Assembly (NCBI GenBank): GCA_000754455.1
Contig: JNSE01000031.1
Location: 37,300 to 101,299 of the forward strand
Direction: 5' to 3'
DNA length: 64,000 nt
Source of the DNA: an actinobacterium acAMD-2
Lineage (GTDB): Bacteria; Actinomycetota; Actinomycetes; UBA12327
Each line of letters opens with the position of its first letter. Positions within the stretch are counted from its first letter, which is position 1. A model generated the notes under the pieces. The model was not told the origin of the DNA. It saw only the letters and a list, made by a program, of their open reading frames with translations, and did no database searches. This document shows, one piece after another, positions 26,322 to 35,293 of the stretch. The position numbers were made by a program, and so were the translations under genes.

Positions 26322-27836
26322 TCAGGTTCGACTTCCACGGATGGCAGCCACGGCGTCGGGAAGCGCATCAGCTAGTTCCCGCGAGCGCAAGGGAGAGATC
26401 TCGCCCTTGCTGAGCAACTGTCCGGCCACGCCGTGGATAAAGGCCGCCATGGAGCCCGCCTCTCGGGGATCAAGCCCAGCAGCCAAATACGTGCCGGCTA
26501 GACCGCTCAGGACGTCCCCACTTCCGGCCGTGCCCAACCACGAGGTACCCGTGGAGTTTGCTCGTGTTGGGCGGCCGACATGTGCCACCAAAGTGACGGG
26601 ACCCTTTAACAAGACGGTGCAACCAAACCGAGCAGCAGCTTCGCGAACAAAGTGCAGTGGACGCGCTTCAACGTCGCTGCGCTCTACCGCCAGCAGACGC
26701 GCAAGCTCGCCGGCATGCGGAGTCATCAACGTGGCGACTGGACGTCGGCTGATGACTTGGACCAGGTCGGGATCCTGTGAGACAAGCGTCAAGGCATCAG
26801 CATCGAGCAGAACCGGAGATCCAGAATCCAACACTTCCTGAAGTAACGCCATGGAGTACTCATCGGTGCCAGCACCAGGTCCGATCACCCAACTTTGCAC
26901 CTGTCCAACCAGCCCAACCATTTGTGCTGCCATTTCCGGAACGGGGATATCGGGCAGTGGCATGGCAACGACTTCAGGAAACTCCTCATGGACAAGCGCG
27001 ATCACTGCTGCTGGCGCCAACAAGCGCACGTAGCCTGCACCCGCGCGGATCGCTCCGGCAACACACAGCACGGCTGCTCCAGGAAATGCCGAAGACCCGG
27101 CCACCACACCCACGACCCCACGACGGAACTTGTCACTGTCGGGGGCTGGGATCGGTAACCCTTCCACCACATCGCTGACTTGCAAGGCTTCGGCCACCGG
27201 CTCGGGCAACGTGGGATTTAATCCGATGTCCACCAGTTGAACTTTGCCGGCATAACCCGAACCAGGTTCAACGAGCAGTCCTGTCTTATATGTCCCCATG
27301 CACACGGTGAGGTCTGCGGGTAAGGCCACACCATGGACCTCGCCGGTATCTGCGTCGACTCCGCTCGGGATATCAATGGCGATGACGAGCGCCTCATCAG
27401 GAATTTTTGCGACTACTGATGCAGCCGGTTCGCGCAAGCCACCAACACCACCGATTCCGACGATCCCATCAATGACTACTTCCGCGGTTTGCCACCATTG
27501 CTGTTCTTCCAGTCCATCCAATGCATCCGCGCCATGCACTCGACCCCCTGCAAGCAAGAGGGCATCCAGGTGGTCATGCGTAGTGGTCCCCAACAACACC
27601 GCATCCACGCGCGCGCCGCGCGTTGCTAAGTGGGAACCAGCCAGCAACGCGTCCCCACCGTTATCTCCACTGCCCACCAGCAGGACAACACGTAAGCCAT
27701 ACGCGCCACCACCGACATCAACAACAGCGGACACTAGGCCTGTCGCCGCACGCTCCATCAACATTCCAGCAGGCAGGGTGTGCATCAGAGCCGCCTCAAC
27801 GGCCCTGATGGACGCAACATCGTGCGCCCTACGCAC
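26322..27836 (-). CDS. nnr: Bifunctional NAD(P)H-hydrate epimerase / ADP-dependent dehydratase
   Basis: This enzyme repairs hydrated NADH and NADPH. The N-terminal epimerase domain (about 1-210) has GSGDNGGDALL and the DGIVGIG segment. The C-terminal dehydratase domain has LTPHAGELARLL and the GTAGSGDVLSG nucleotide loop near the end. The start is the GTG at 27836, giving RRAHDVASIRAVEAALM as the N-terminus like relatives; it overlaps the acpS stop by eight bases. The frame stays open 12 codons further. The product has 504 residues. It sits between acpS and alr, the common actinobacterial arrangement. Confidence 0.94.
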   Translation of the reverse strand: MRRAHDVASIRAVEAALMHTLPAGMLMERAATGLVSAVVDVGGGAYGLRVVLLVGSGDNGGDALLAGSHLATRGARVDAVLLGTTTHDHLDALLLAGGRVHGADALDGLEEQQWWQTAEVVIDGIVGIGGVGGLREPAASVVAKIPDEALVIAIDIPSGVDADTGEVHGVALPADLTVCMGTYKTGLLVEPGSGYAGKVQLVDIGLNPTLPEPVAEALQVSDVVEGLPIPAPDSDKFRRGVVGVVAGSSAFPGAAVLCVAGAIRAGAGYVRLLAPAAVIALVHEEFPEVVAMPLPDIPVPEMAAQMVGLVGQVQSWVIGPGAGTDEYSMALLQEVLDSGSPVLLDADALTLVSQDPDLVQVISRRPVATLMTPHAGELARLLAVERSDVEARPLHFVREAAARFGCTVLLKGPVTLVAHVGRPTRANSTGTSWLGTAGSGDVLSGLAGTYLAAGLDPREAGSMAAFIHGVAGQLLSKGEISPLRSRELADALPDAVAAIRGSRT

Positions 27837-28182
27837 CCTCGGCCACCACCATCGCTGAGGCAATCCCGGCATCGTGGCTGATGGATAAGTGCAGGGAGGT
27901 GACTCCGAGCTTCTGGGCTAATTCCGCAACCGTCCCGTGAATGACAAACGAGGGTTTGCCTTCCGCATCGTTGTGGATTTCAGCATCAACCCAGTGCAAT
28001 CCGGCCGGAGCGCCCAGAGCTTTGGCCAACGCTTCCTTAGCAGCAAATCGTCCAGCAAGCGATCCCATCGCCACGTGCTGTTCCGACTCGGTAAACAAAC
28101 GACCGCGCATGCTGGGAGTGCGCACGAGGGCTTGCTCGAAGCGGTCAATGCTGACCACATCAATCCCGATTCCGATGATCAC
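27829..28182 (-). CDS. acpS: Holo-[acyl-carrier-protein] synthase
   Basis: AcpS transfers 4'-phosphopantetheine from CoA to acyl carrier protein for fatty acid synthesis. The Mg2+ ligands are Asp8 in GIGIDVVSIDRF and Glu50 in GRFAAKEALAKAL. I chose the GTG at 28182, with AGGG eight bases upstream, which gives the standard N-terminus MIIGIGIDVV and 117 residues; earlier GTG and TTG codons at 28212 and 28209 would add an atypical basic leader. It follows glmS by about 58 bases. Confidence 0.94.
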   Translation of the reverse strand: MIIGIGIDVVSIDRFEQALVRTPSMRGRLFTESEQHVAMGSLAGRFAAKEALAKALGAPAGLHWVDAEIHNDAEGKPSFVIHGTVAELAQKLGVTSLHLSISHDAGIASAMVVAEGA

Positions 28183-28240
28183 AGTGCTTACCCTACGACT
28201 TTCGCGCAACACCGGCAGAGAACTTCGCTTTTCTTAAGGA

Positions 28241-30088
28241 CTATTCGACGGTGACGGACTTAGCCAGGTTGCGTGGCTGGTCCACATCAAATCCCTTGGC
28301 AGTGGCTAGAGCACACGCAAACACTTGTAACGGGACCACGGCCAAAATGGGCTGCATCAAAGTAGGCACCGCAGGAATACGGATCAAGACATCGGCGTAG
28401 GGCTCGACATCGGTATCGCCTTCCTCTGCGATCACGATCATGCGCGCACCGCGAGCCCGGACTTCCTGAATGTTGGAAATGACCTTGTCGTGCAAGATGC
28501 TGCGTCCACGCGGTGAAGGAACAATGGCAACAACCGGCATGCCCTCTTCCAACAAGGCAATGGGCCCGTGCTTGAGTTCGCCGGCGGCAAAGCCTTCTGC
28601 ATGCATGTAGGCCAATTCCTTGACCTTTAACGCACCCTCAAGTGCAACGGGATAGCCCACGTGCCGACCGATGAACAACACGGTCTGGGCGTCGGCCATC
28701 GATGCAGCCATTTCCCGTACCGGCTCCATCGTGGTGAGCAGTTCTTCAATCTTGCTTGGCATTTGAGCCAGCTGTTCGACGTGGTGACGGATTTCCTCGC
28801 CCCACTTCGTGCCGCGTACCTGCGCTAGGTACAAAGCCACAAGGTGCACTGCGACAACTTGAGTTAAGAACGCCTTTGTTGATGCCACAGCGATTTCAGG
28901 TCCCGCATGCGTGTACACCACGGCATCAGATTCGCGCGGAATGGTCGAGCCGTTGACATTGCACACAGCCAATACGCGCGCACCTTGTTCACGGGCATGG
29001 CGAAGCGCCATCAACGTGTCCATCGTTTCACCCGATTGCGAGATCGCGATGACCAAAGTGTCTCGCGTGAGGATTGGATCGCGATAACGAAACTCACTGG
29101 CCAGTTCAATTTCACACGGGATGCGCGTCCAGTGCTCAATCGCATATTTGGCGATCATCCCCGCGTGATACGCAGTGCCACAGGCAATCAAAACAATTTT
29201 GTCCACGCTGCGCAGATCATCATCCGACAGTCGCATCTCGTCGAGAACCAATAGGCCGTCATCGTTAATGCGCCCCAACAAAGTGTCGGCCACAGCTTGC
29301 GGCTGTTCGGCGATCTCCTTGAGCATGAAATAGTCGTAGCCGCCCTTTTCGGCGGCCTCCGCATCCCACGTCACTTCATATTCCGTGATCTGGGCGGGCG
29401 TTCCGTCAAAGTTGGTCACGGTGATGGAGTCGGTGCGTAGTTCGACGACTTGGTCTTGGCCCAATTCGATGGCCTTGCGGGTATAGCCAATAAACGCCGA
29501 CACGTCACTGCCGAGGAAGTTCTCGTTGTCACCGCGTCCAACGACCAGAGGCGAGTTGCGTCGAGCCCCCACCACTACTCCCGGCTCGTCAGCATGAATC
29601 GCCACCAAAGTGAAGGCACCGTCTAAGCGGCGACAGACCACGCGCATGGCTTCGGCCAAACCTGTTGCGGGGTCATAAACCGAATCCAGCAAGTGAGCGA
29701 CGACTTCGGTGTCAGTTTCAGATTGGAATTCGTAATCCGCATCTTCTAACTCAGCCCGCAAGCGGGCAAAGTTTTCAATGATGCCGTTGTGCACCACGGC
29801 GATTGATTGCGCGCGCGTTAGGTGTGGGTGGGCATTGCGATCATTGGGGGCACCATGCGTAGCCCATCGGGTGTGACCAATCCCGGTGCCAGAAGCTGGA
29901 AGTGCGCTCTCAGAAAGTGCGGTTTCGAGCTGCACCAGCTTGCCCGCACGCTTCGCAGATGCCACGGTGCCTTCGGTAACGACAGCGATTCCCGCCGAGT
30001 CATACCCACGGTATTCCAGTCGACGCAAACCTTCGAGGACAACGTCGTCTGCACGCAGCGAACCGACGTATCCAACAATCCCGCACAT
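28241..30088 (-). CDS. glmS: Glutamine-fructose-6-phosphate aminotransferase (isomerising)
   Basis: GlmS makes glucosamine-6-phosphate from fructose-6-phosphate and glutamine, the entry to UDP-GlcNAc and peptidoglycan. The N-terminal amidohydrolase begins MCGIVGYVG with nucleophile Cys2 after Met removal, and RWATHG follows near 77. Two SIS domains follow (GTAYHAG, SQSGETMDT; then HVGYPVALEG), ending in DQPRNLAKSVTVE. It has 615 residues. It lies nine bases after glmM, so two successive steps are encoded together. I see no glmS-ribozyme-like leader. Confidence 0.98.
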   Translation of the reverse strand: MCGIVGYVGSLRADDVVLEGLRRLEYRGYDSAGIAVVTEGTVASAKRAGKLVQLETALSESALPASGTGIGHTRWATHGAPNDRNAHPHLTRAQSIAVVHNGIIENFARLRAELEDADYEFQSETDTEVVAHLLDSVYDPATGLAEAMRVVCRRLDGAFTLVAIHADEPGVVVGARRNSPLVVGRGDNENFLGSDVSAFIGYTRKAIELGQDQVVELRTDSITVTNFDGTPAQITEYEVTWDAEAAEKGGYDYFMLKEIAEQPQAVADTLLGRINDDGLLVLDEMRLSDDDLRSVDKIVLIACGTAYHAGMIAKYAIEHWTRIPCEIELASEFRYRDPILTRDTLVIAISQSGETMDTLMALRHAREQGARVLAVCNVNGSTIPRESDAVVYTHAGPEIAVASTKAFLTQVVAVHLVALYLAQVRGTKWGEEIRHHVEQLAQMPSKIEELLTTMEPVREMAASMADAQTVLFIGRHVGYPVALEGALKVKELAYMHAEGFAAGELKHGPIALLEEGMPVVAIVPSPRGRSILHDKVISNIQEVRARGARMIVIAEEGDTDVEPYADVLIRIPAVPTLMQPILAVVPLQVFACALATAKGFDVDQPRNLAKSVTVE

Positions 30089-30097
30089 ACCCTCAGC

Positions 30098-31429
30098 CTA
30101 GAGGGCGAGGGCGGAAGAAACGTGTGCGGCTAATCGCTGCGCGATATTTTCTGCCTCGTCTGCAGTTGCGGCTTCCACCATGACCCGAATAACGGGCTCA
30201 GTTCCACTAGGGCGCAGCAAGACCCGTCCCGAACCTGCCAATTCGGCTTCCGCCACAGCAACAGCCGCTGCAACGTCGGCATTGTTGGCCAGTCCAGCGC
30301 GGTCTACCCCTGGGACATTGATCAGGACCTGTGGCAGGGATTGAACGACACCAGCAAGCTCAGCCAAAGACTTTCCCGTGATTGACAGCTGTGCCAACAA
30401 ATGAATCGCCGTCAAGATTCCGTCGCCTGTGGTAGAAAAATCACTCATCACCACGTGGCCAGACTGTTCACCACCGAGGTTAAAACCACCAGCTCGCATG
30501 TGTTCAAGAACGTATCGATCGCCAACGGCGGTTTCCGCCATCGAGATACCGGCTTGGTCAAGAGCAATCTTTAAGCCAATGTTGCTCATGACGGTGGCCA
30601 CTAACGTGTTGTGGGCCAAGGAGCCAGCCTTGCTCATCGCCAGCGCCAAAATCCCCATGATGTGATCGCCGTCAATCAATGCTCCGGTCGCATCAACGGC
30701 TAAACAACGATCGGCATCTCCATCGTGCGCGATGCCAGCGTCAGCTCCGTGCTCAAGAACGGCAGCTTGCAGCGCCTCTGGGTGGGTCGAACCACAGTTG
30801 TCATTAATGGACCAGCCATCGAGTTGGTCAGACAGCACCACCACCTCCGCGCCAAGGGCGCGCAGAGTTTGGGGACCAACAGCCGAGGCCGAGCCGTTGG
30901 CGCAATCGACGACAACGCGCAGCCCATCAAGACGCGCTGGCACGGTTGCGACCAAGTGATCGACATAGGTTTGGGCGGCCGTCAGATCTTCACGCACCCG
31001 GCCAACTTTTTCCCCTACCGGGAGCGAAGTAGCCGCATCAAGCCCAGCCTCAATGGCATCTTCTTGTTCATCGGTGAGCTTGTCCCCACCCGGGCCGAAG
31101 AACTTAATGCCGTTATCGGGCATCGGGTTATGGCTAGCCGACAGCATCACGCCCAGTGCCGCGCCTGTTTGCTTGGTCAGCAACGCAACCGCAGGAGTAG
31201 GAACAACACCAATGCGAATGACATCCAGTCCTGCGCTGGCCAAACCAGCAACAACTGCTGCTTCGAGGAATTCACCGGAAGGCCGCGGGTCACGACCAAC
31301 AATTGCTTGAGGCCGCTCGCCACTCGCCAACACTCGTGCCGCAGATCGACTCAAGCGCAAGGCAAGGTCAGCGGTTAGATCAACGTTGGCAAGACCACGC
31401 ACACCGTCGGTTCCAAACAAACGCGCCAC
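30098..31429 (-). CDS. glmM: Phosphoglucosamine mutase
   Basis: GlmM converts glucosamine-6-phosphate to glucosamine-1-phosphate. The phosphoserine is Ser99 in SASHNPMPDNGIKFF, the metal loop is DGDADRC near 240, and the substrate loop GEQSGH is near 325; the C-terminal phosphate-binding RPSGTEPV is present. It has 443 residues. It has a good ribosome site (AAGGAGG) and follows rpsI across an 80-base gap with a hairpin. Confidence 0.98.
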   Translation of the reverse strand: MARLFGTDGVRGLANVDLTADLALRLSRSAARVLASGERPQAIVGRDPRPSGEFLEAAVVAGLASAGLDVIRIGVVPTPAVALLTKQTGAALGVMLSASHNPMPDNGIKFFGPGGDKLTDEQEDAIEAGLDAATSLPVGEKVGRVREDLTAAQTYVDHLVATVPARLDGLRVVVDCANGSASAVGPQTLRALGAEVVVLSDQLDGWSINDNCGSTHPEALQAAVLEHGADAGIAHDGDADRCLAVDATGALIDGDHIMGILALAMSKAGSLAHNTLVATVMSNIGLKIALDQAGISMAETAVGDRYVLEHMRAGGFNLGGEQSGHVVMSDFSTTGDGILTAIHLLAQLSITGKSLAELAGVVQSLPQVLINVPGVDRAGLANNADVAAAVAVAEAELAGSGRVLLRPSGTEPVIRVMVEAATADEAENIAQRLAAHVSSALAL

Positions 31430-31456
31430 GGTGTGCCTCCTTACTGTGTAAATGCC

Positions 31457-31484
31457 ACTGCCCCGGAGCGTAGTCCGAGGCAGT
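31457..31484 (-). terminator. Hairpin between rpsI and glmM
   Basis: ACTGCC-c-CGGA (31457-31467) pairs with TCCG-a-GGCAGT (31474-31484), ten pairs with one mismatch around a six-base loop. It lies 25 bases after the rpsI stop and upstream of glmM. Only a weak T stretch follows, so it may be a partial terminator or processing site. Confidence 0.5.
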
Positions 31485-31509
31485 AGTCAAGTTTGCGATA
31501 TCCGCGCGA

Positions 31510-32025
31510 TTAACGCTTGGAGTATTGCGGGGCCTTGCGGGCCTTCTTCAGACCGTACTTCTTACGTTCCTTGGCACGTGGGTCACGTGTGAGGAAGCCG
31601 GCCTTCTTCAAGGTGGGTCGGTTGCCTTCAAGGTCAATTTCATTCAAGGCACGAGCAATACCCAAACGCAGGGCGCCAGCTTGGCCAGAAACGCCACCGC
31701 CACTGATGCGGGCGATCACGTCGAACTGGTTGTCGATACCCAAGATGGTGAAGGGGTCATTGACCAACTGCTGGTGAACCTTGTTGGGAAAGTATTCGGC
31801 CAATTCGCGGCCATTGACGACCCAACGACCGGTGCCAGGAACCAAACGAACGCGGGCAATGGCCTGCTTGCGACGACCGGTAGCACCGGCAGGGGCAGTG
31901 ACAATTGAGCGCGGAGTCTTAGGCGCGGGGGTTTCTGACGTAAGAACGGTTTCACTACCGGAAGCATCGTCGCTGTCAATCTCGGCGTATGCGCTGTAGT
32001 CGTTCTCGGTGGCTGGATCAGTCAC
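31510..32025 (-). CDS. rpsI: 30S ribosomal protein S9
   Basis: S9 is a small-subunit protein whose basic C-terminal tail (KKARKAPQYSKR) reaches the P-site tRNA. The S9 domain starts near residue 48 (GATGRRKQAIARV). Before it is an acidic, Ser/Thr-rich N-terminal extension of about 45 residues, a feature of some actinobacterial S9 proteins; the total is 171 residues against about 130 in E. coli. The GTG start at 32025 has AAAGGA upstream. It follows rplM by 43 bases. Confidence 0.96.
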   Translation of the reverse strand: MTDPATENDYSAYAEIDSDDASGSETVLTSETPAPKTPRSIVTAPAGATGRRKQAIARVRLVPGTGRWVVNGRELAEYFPNKVHQQLVNDPFTILGIDNQFDVIARISGGGVSGQAGALRLGIARALNEIDLEGNRPTLKKAGFLTRDPRAKERKKYGLKKARKAPQYSKR

Positions 32026-32068
32026 GCCACAGTTTCCTTTCGGTCGGTTGTGCAGTTGTCGCTAGTGA

Positions 32069-32512
32069 TTACTGCGCAACCTGAATGATGTCGAACGTGG
32101 TGGGGTTCTGGGCGGCGTGTGGGTGCTCAGCGCCTGGGTAGACCTTGAGCTTGCCAAACTGCTGACGACCAAGCCTGGTGTGAGGAAGCATTCCCTTGAC
32201 CGCCTTTTCGACGACCTTGCGTGAATCCTTTTCCAACAAGTCGGAGTACGAGGTGGCCTTCAAACCGCCGGGGAAACCCGAGTGGTGGTAAGCCTTCTTG
32301 TTCTGCAACTTCGAGCCAGTCAATGCCACTTTGTCAGCGTTGATGATGATGACAAAGTCACCCATGTCGGCATGAGGGGCGAAGGTGGGCTTGTGCTTAC
32401 CGCGCAACAGGGCTGCGGCCTGCGTGGCAAGACGACCCAACACAACATCAGCGGCATCAATGACGAGCCACTGACGGTCTGCATCGCCAGGCTTTGGGCT
32501 ATAGGTACGCAC
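32069..32512 (-). CDS. rplM: 50S ribosomal protein L13
   Basis: L13 is an early-assembly large-subunit protein of 147 residues. It shows DAADVVLGRLATQAA, the GDFVIIINADKVALTGSK strand region and the GMLPHTRLGRQQ segment. The start is GTG with AAGG six bases upstream. It leads the rplM-rpsI pair after a 108-base gap from truA that contains a possible structured leader. Confidence 0.97.
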   Translation of the reverse strand: MRTYSPKPGDADRQWLVIDAADVVLGRLATQAAALLRGKHKPTFAPHADMGDFVIIINADKVALTGSKLQNKKAYHHSGFPGGLKATSYSDLLEKDSRKVVEKAVKGMLPHTRLGRQQFGKLKVYPGAEHPHAAQNPTTFDIIQVAQ

Positions 32513-32540
32513 GGGACTGCCTTCACTTTCACATTGAACG

Positions 32541-32577
32541 GGTACTCGCCCCAGTGGGGGAAGGGTTAAAGGGTACC
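32541..32577 (-). other. Possible structured leader of rplM
   Basis: GGTAC (32541-32545) can pair with GTACC (32573-32577), enclosing a hairpin of CCCC (32549-32552), loop AGT and GGGG. It lies about 30-65 bases upstream of the rplM start on the minus strand. L13 leader RNAs that bind L13 or other ribosomal proteins are known in other bacteria; identity here is only inferred from position. Confidence 0.35.
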
Positions 32578-32595
32578 TGCCACGCCTCTAGGCAC

Positions 32596-32619
32596 AGCCA
32601 GCGGGTCGGCGCCCTGGCT
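32596..32619 (-). terminator. Hairpin after truA
   Basis: AGCCAG (32596-32601) and CTGGCT (32614-32619) pair, with three more G-C pairs possible after a bulged base. It starts one base after the truA stop. No T tract follows. It may close the infA-truA transcript before rplM. Confidence 0.4.
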
Positions 32620-32620
32620 C

Positions 32621-33496
32621 CTAGGCGCGCCGGCGACGGGTTCGCTCAGCCTGAGCCGGCAGATCCTCATCGGGTGGGTAAACGATCTCCTCAAGGGTCA
32701 ATCCCAGGGCTGGAGCCACCTGAATCGCGGCCGTGCGCTCTAGGGCTTCGGCGGTCCTGGTGATCCAGGCTGGCTCATGCCTGCCCTGACCCACATCCAG
32801 CAGGGCTCCCACGATCGATCGCACCATGGAGTGGCAGAACGCATCGGCCTCCACGGTGGCCACGACCAAACCATCGTCGGTTCGCGAAAAACTGCACCGA
32901 ATCAACGTTCGAATAGTTGTGGCGCGCTCGCGCTTGCGACAAAACGAGGCAAAGTCACGAAGGCCCACGAGCAATGACGCTGCTTCATTCATTTGCGCGA
33001 CATTGAGGGGGCCCTTAACCAAGACGACATCGTGGCGACGTAGCGGATCATATTTTTTCAGATCATCACAGAGTCGATAACGATAGACCCGAGACAACGG
33101 TGAAAAGCGTGCATCAAAACCAGGTGCAGCCGCCGCTACTGAATGGATGAGCACATCGTCATCAAGAATGCCGTTTAAGCGGCGCAGCACATCTTCTGGC
33201 GTAGTCCTGTTCCACAGTTCAGCCGGCAGGTCAACATGCGCTACTTGTCCTCGCGCATGAACGCCTGCATCTGTTCGGCCAGCAACAGTCAAACGCAGCG
33301 GGCCATCAACTCGCAATACCGTCGCAAGGGCAGCTTCAACTTCGCCTTGGACGGTGCGCAGGTCGCTACCCTCCTGAATCGCCCAACCAGTGAAGTCCGT
33401 TCCGTCATACGCCAAGTCCAAGCGCACACGAATGAGCCCGCCAACTCCTTGCGAAGTAGCGGGCTCATCCATGATGTCTGGTGACACGTCGATCAC
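32621..33496 (-). CDS. truA: tRNA pseudouridine(38-40) synthase TruA
   Basis: TruA isomerises uridines 38-40 in the anticodon stem of many tRNAs. The catalytic Asp76 lies in GRTDAGVHARGQ, and RVYRYRL and FCRKRE match the family. The GTG start at 33496 overlaps the rplQ stop (GTGA), but an ATG eight codons in and a GTG near VRLDLAYDG are alternatives, so the first 20 residues are uncertain. Length is 291 residues. It follows rplQ in the alpha operon, as in mycobacteria. Confidence 0.95.
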   Translation of the reverse strand: MIDVSPDIMDEPATSQGVGGLIRVRLDLAYDGTDFTGWAIQEGSDLRTVQGEVEAALATVLRVDGPLRLTVAGRTDAGVHARGQVAHVDLPAELWNRTTPEDVLRRLNGILDDDVLIHSVAAAAPGFDARFSPLSRVYRYRLCDDLKKYDPLRRHDVVLVKGPLNVAQMNEAASLLVGLRDFASFCRKRERATTIRTLIRCSFSRTDDGLVVATVEADAFCHSMVRSIVGALLDVGQGRHEPAWITRTAEALERTAAIQVAPALGLTLEEIVYPPDEDLPAQAERTRRRRA

Positions 33497-34098
33497 TCGT
33501 CCGTGGCGTCGCCTTCAGCTGCAACCTCTTCGGTCGCAACCTCTTCAGCAGCAACCTCGTCAGTTGCAACCTCTTCCGCTGCGACCTCTTCAGTAGCAAC
33601 CTCGTCGGTAACAACGTCATCCGCTGCTACTTCTTCAACGACTTCCTCGGTCACTACGGGAGCGGCTGCAGAGGCAGCATTTTCCTTCGCGGAACGCTTG
33701 GTGGCGGCTTCGGCCTCGAGCAGAGTCTTCTGCTGTTCGGTCATGGCCTCGACCAATTCGATCACTGCCATCTTCGCGTTGTCGCCCTTACGGGGAGCAA
33801 GCTTGATGATGCGGGTGTAACCACCCTCGCGGTGCTCGAAGCGCGGACCGATTTCAGCAAACAAGGTGTGAACAACATCCTTGTCGCGAACAACGGTCAA
33901 CACGCGACGACGCGCGTGCAGGTCACCACGCTTGGCGAACGTGATCAAACGCTCGGCCAACGGGCGAAGTCGCTTGGCCTTGGCTTCTGTGGTGGTAATC
34001 CGGCCGTGCTCGAACAACGCGGTGGCCAGGTTGGCCAGCATGAGTCGTTCGTGAGCTGGGCCGCCGCCCAGACGCGGACCCTTGGTGGGGGTAGGCAT
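33493..34098 (-). CDS. rplQ: 50S ribosomal protein L17 with long acidic repeat tail
   Basis: Residues 1-125 are a normal L17 (MPTPTKGPRLGGGPAHERLM start, ITTTEAKAKRLRPLAER, LAPRKGDNAKMA), a protein at the exit-tunnel side of the 50S subunit. After an Ala/Glu helix, residues 149-201 are a tail made of near-repeats of the pentapeptide pattern E/D-E-V-A-A/T, giving 201 residues against about 120-130 in E. coli. Acidic or Ala/Glu-rich tails on L17 are seen in other actinobacteria, but length varies greatly. It lies between rpoA and truA. Confidence 0.96.
   Translation of the reverse strand: MPTPTKGPRLGGGPAHERLMLANLATALFEHGRITTTEAKAKRLRPLAERLITFAKRGDLHARRRVLTVVRDKDVVHTLFAEIGPRFEHREGGYTRIIKLAPRKGDNAKMAVIELVEAMTEQQKTLLEAEAATKRSAKENAASAAAPVVTEEVVEEVAADDVVTDEVATEEVAAEEVATDEVAAEEVATEEVAAEGDATDE
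33498..33654. repeat. 15-bp-period degenerate tandem repeat inside rplQ
   Basis: Within the rplQ tail, units like GCAACCTCTTC followed by (A/G/C)-GT/GC recur every 15 bases (plus-strand reading), coding E-E-V-A-A/T in reverse. About ten degenerate copies are visible. Units differ mostly at third codon positions, which suggests an old expansion kept at protein level, not a recent slippage event. Confidence 0.75.
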
Positions 34099-34150
34099 TT
34101 TCTTTGCACTCCTTGTTAGGGGGCATCAACGAGGTGTTGACGCAACCGGA

Positions 34151-35203
34151 TTACAGCTCTTCAGTCTCGGGTTCTGCATCGACGAAGGGATCAACGTCAA
34201 CAGCAATTTCGTCTTCGTCCTCGTCATCGGCGTAGTCACGCACGATCGATGCTGGATCAAATCCAGGAGGCGAATCCTTCAGCGCCAAGCCGAACTCAAT
34301 GAGCTTGGCCTTGACTTCATCGATGGACTTTTGTCCGAAGTTGCGGATGTCTCCCAGTTCGGCCTCACTGCGGGTCACGAGTTCACCCACGGTGTGAATG
34401 CCCTCGCGCTTGAGGCAGTTGTAGGAGCGAACCGAGAGGTTCATCTCTTCAACTGGCATGGTCAGCTGCTCAGCGAAGACCGTGTCCTGCGGAGAGGGGC
34501 CGATTTCGACACCCTCTGCATCCACATTGAGTTCACGGGCCAAGCCGAACAGTTCAACCAACGTCTTGCCAGCTGATGCCACTGCATCTGCGGGGCGCAT
34601 CGACGACTTGGTTTCAACATCAACCACGAGACGGTCGAAGTCCGTGCGCTGTTCAACACGCGTGGCTTCAACCTTGTAGGTGACCTTGAGAACGGGTGAG
34701 TAGATGGAGTCAACCGGAATGCGTCCGATTTCGTCATCCACGCCCTTGTTCTGCACCGAGGAAACGTAGCCACGGCCACGCTCGACGGTGAATTCAATTT
34801 CCAACTTGCCTTTGCCATTCAACGTAGCGATGTGAAGTTCAGGGTTGTGAACTTCAACGCCAGCAGGCGGAGCAATGTCAGCAGCAGTAACGGCACCTGG
34901 ACCTTGCTTGCGCAAGTACATAACAACCGGCTCGTCGTTGTCGCTGGAGACAACCAATCCCTTGATGTTCAAGATGATGTCGGTGACATCTTCCTTCACA
35001 CCTTCAAGAGTCTGGAACTCGTGCAGGGCACCATCGATACGAATGCTGGTAACCGATGCACCAGGAATCGATGAGAGCAACGTGCGACGAAGTGAGTTGC
35101 CAAGGGTGTAACCAAATCCAGGCTCAAGCGGCTCGATGATGAACCGTGAACGCGAACCGTCAACCACTTCTTCGGACAGCGTGGGGCGCTGGGCGATAAG
35201 CAA
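34151..35203 (-). CDS. rpoA: RNA polymerase alpha subunit
   Basis: RpoA dimerises to start RNA polymerase assembly and touches UP elements and activators through its C-terminal domain. The N-terminal domain has GFGYTLGNSLRRTLLSS; the C-terminal domain (about 240-315) has LSVRSYNCLKREGI and the KSIDEVKAKL helix. It ends in an acidic tail of about 30 residues. The start is a TTG at 35203 with AGGAGG seven bases upstream. Length 350. It lies between rpsD and rplQ. Confidence 0.98.
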   Translation of the reverse strand: MLIAQRPTLSEEVVDGSRSRFIIEPLEPGFGYTLGNSLRRTLLSSIPGASVTSIRIDGALHEFQTLEGVKEDVTDIILNIKGLVVSSDNDEPVVMYLRKQGPGAVTAADIAPPAGVEVHNPELHIATLNGKGKLEIEFTVERGRGYVSSVQNKGVDDEIGRIPVDSIYSPVLKVTYKVEATRVEQRTDFDRLVVDVETKSSMRPADAVASAGKTLVELFGLARELNVDAEGVEIGPSPQDTVFAEQLTMPVEEMNLSVRSYNCLKREGIHTVGELVTRSEAELGDIRNFGQKSIDEVKAKLIEFGLALKDSPPGFDPASIVRDYADDEDEDEIAVDVDPFVDAEPETEEL

Positions 35204-35293
35204 GGTATTACCTCCTGATCAGGGCATCCGCTATATGACGCCTTGGGTACTGCTTCTGCTTTGATGCGCGGTATCGGACCGCGAACCAGTGGA

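Noticed and set aside
33498..33654. CRISPR-like array
   Set aside because: The repeat has a 15-base period without spacers and codes for the L17 tail.
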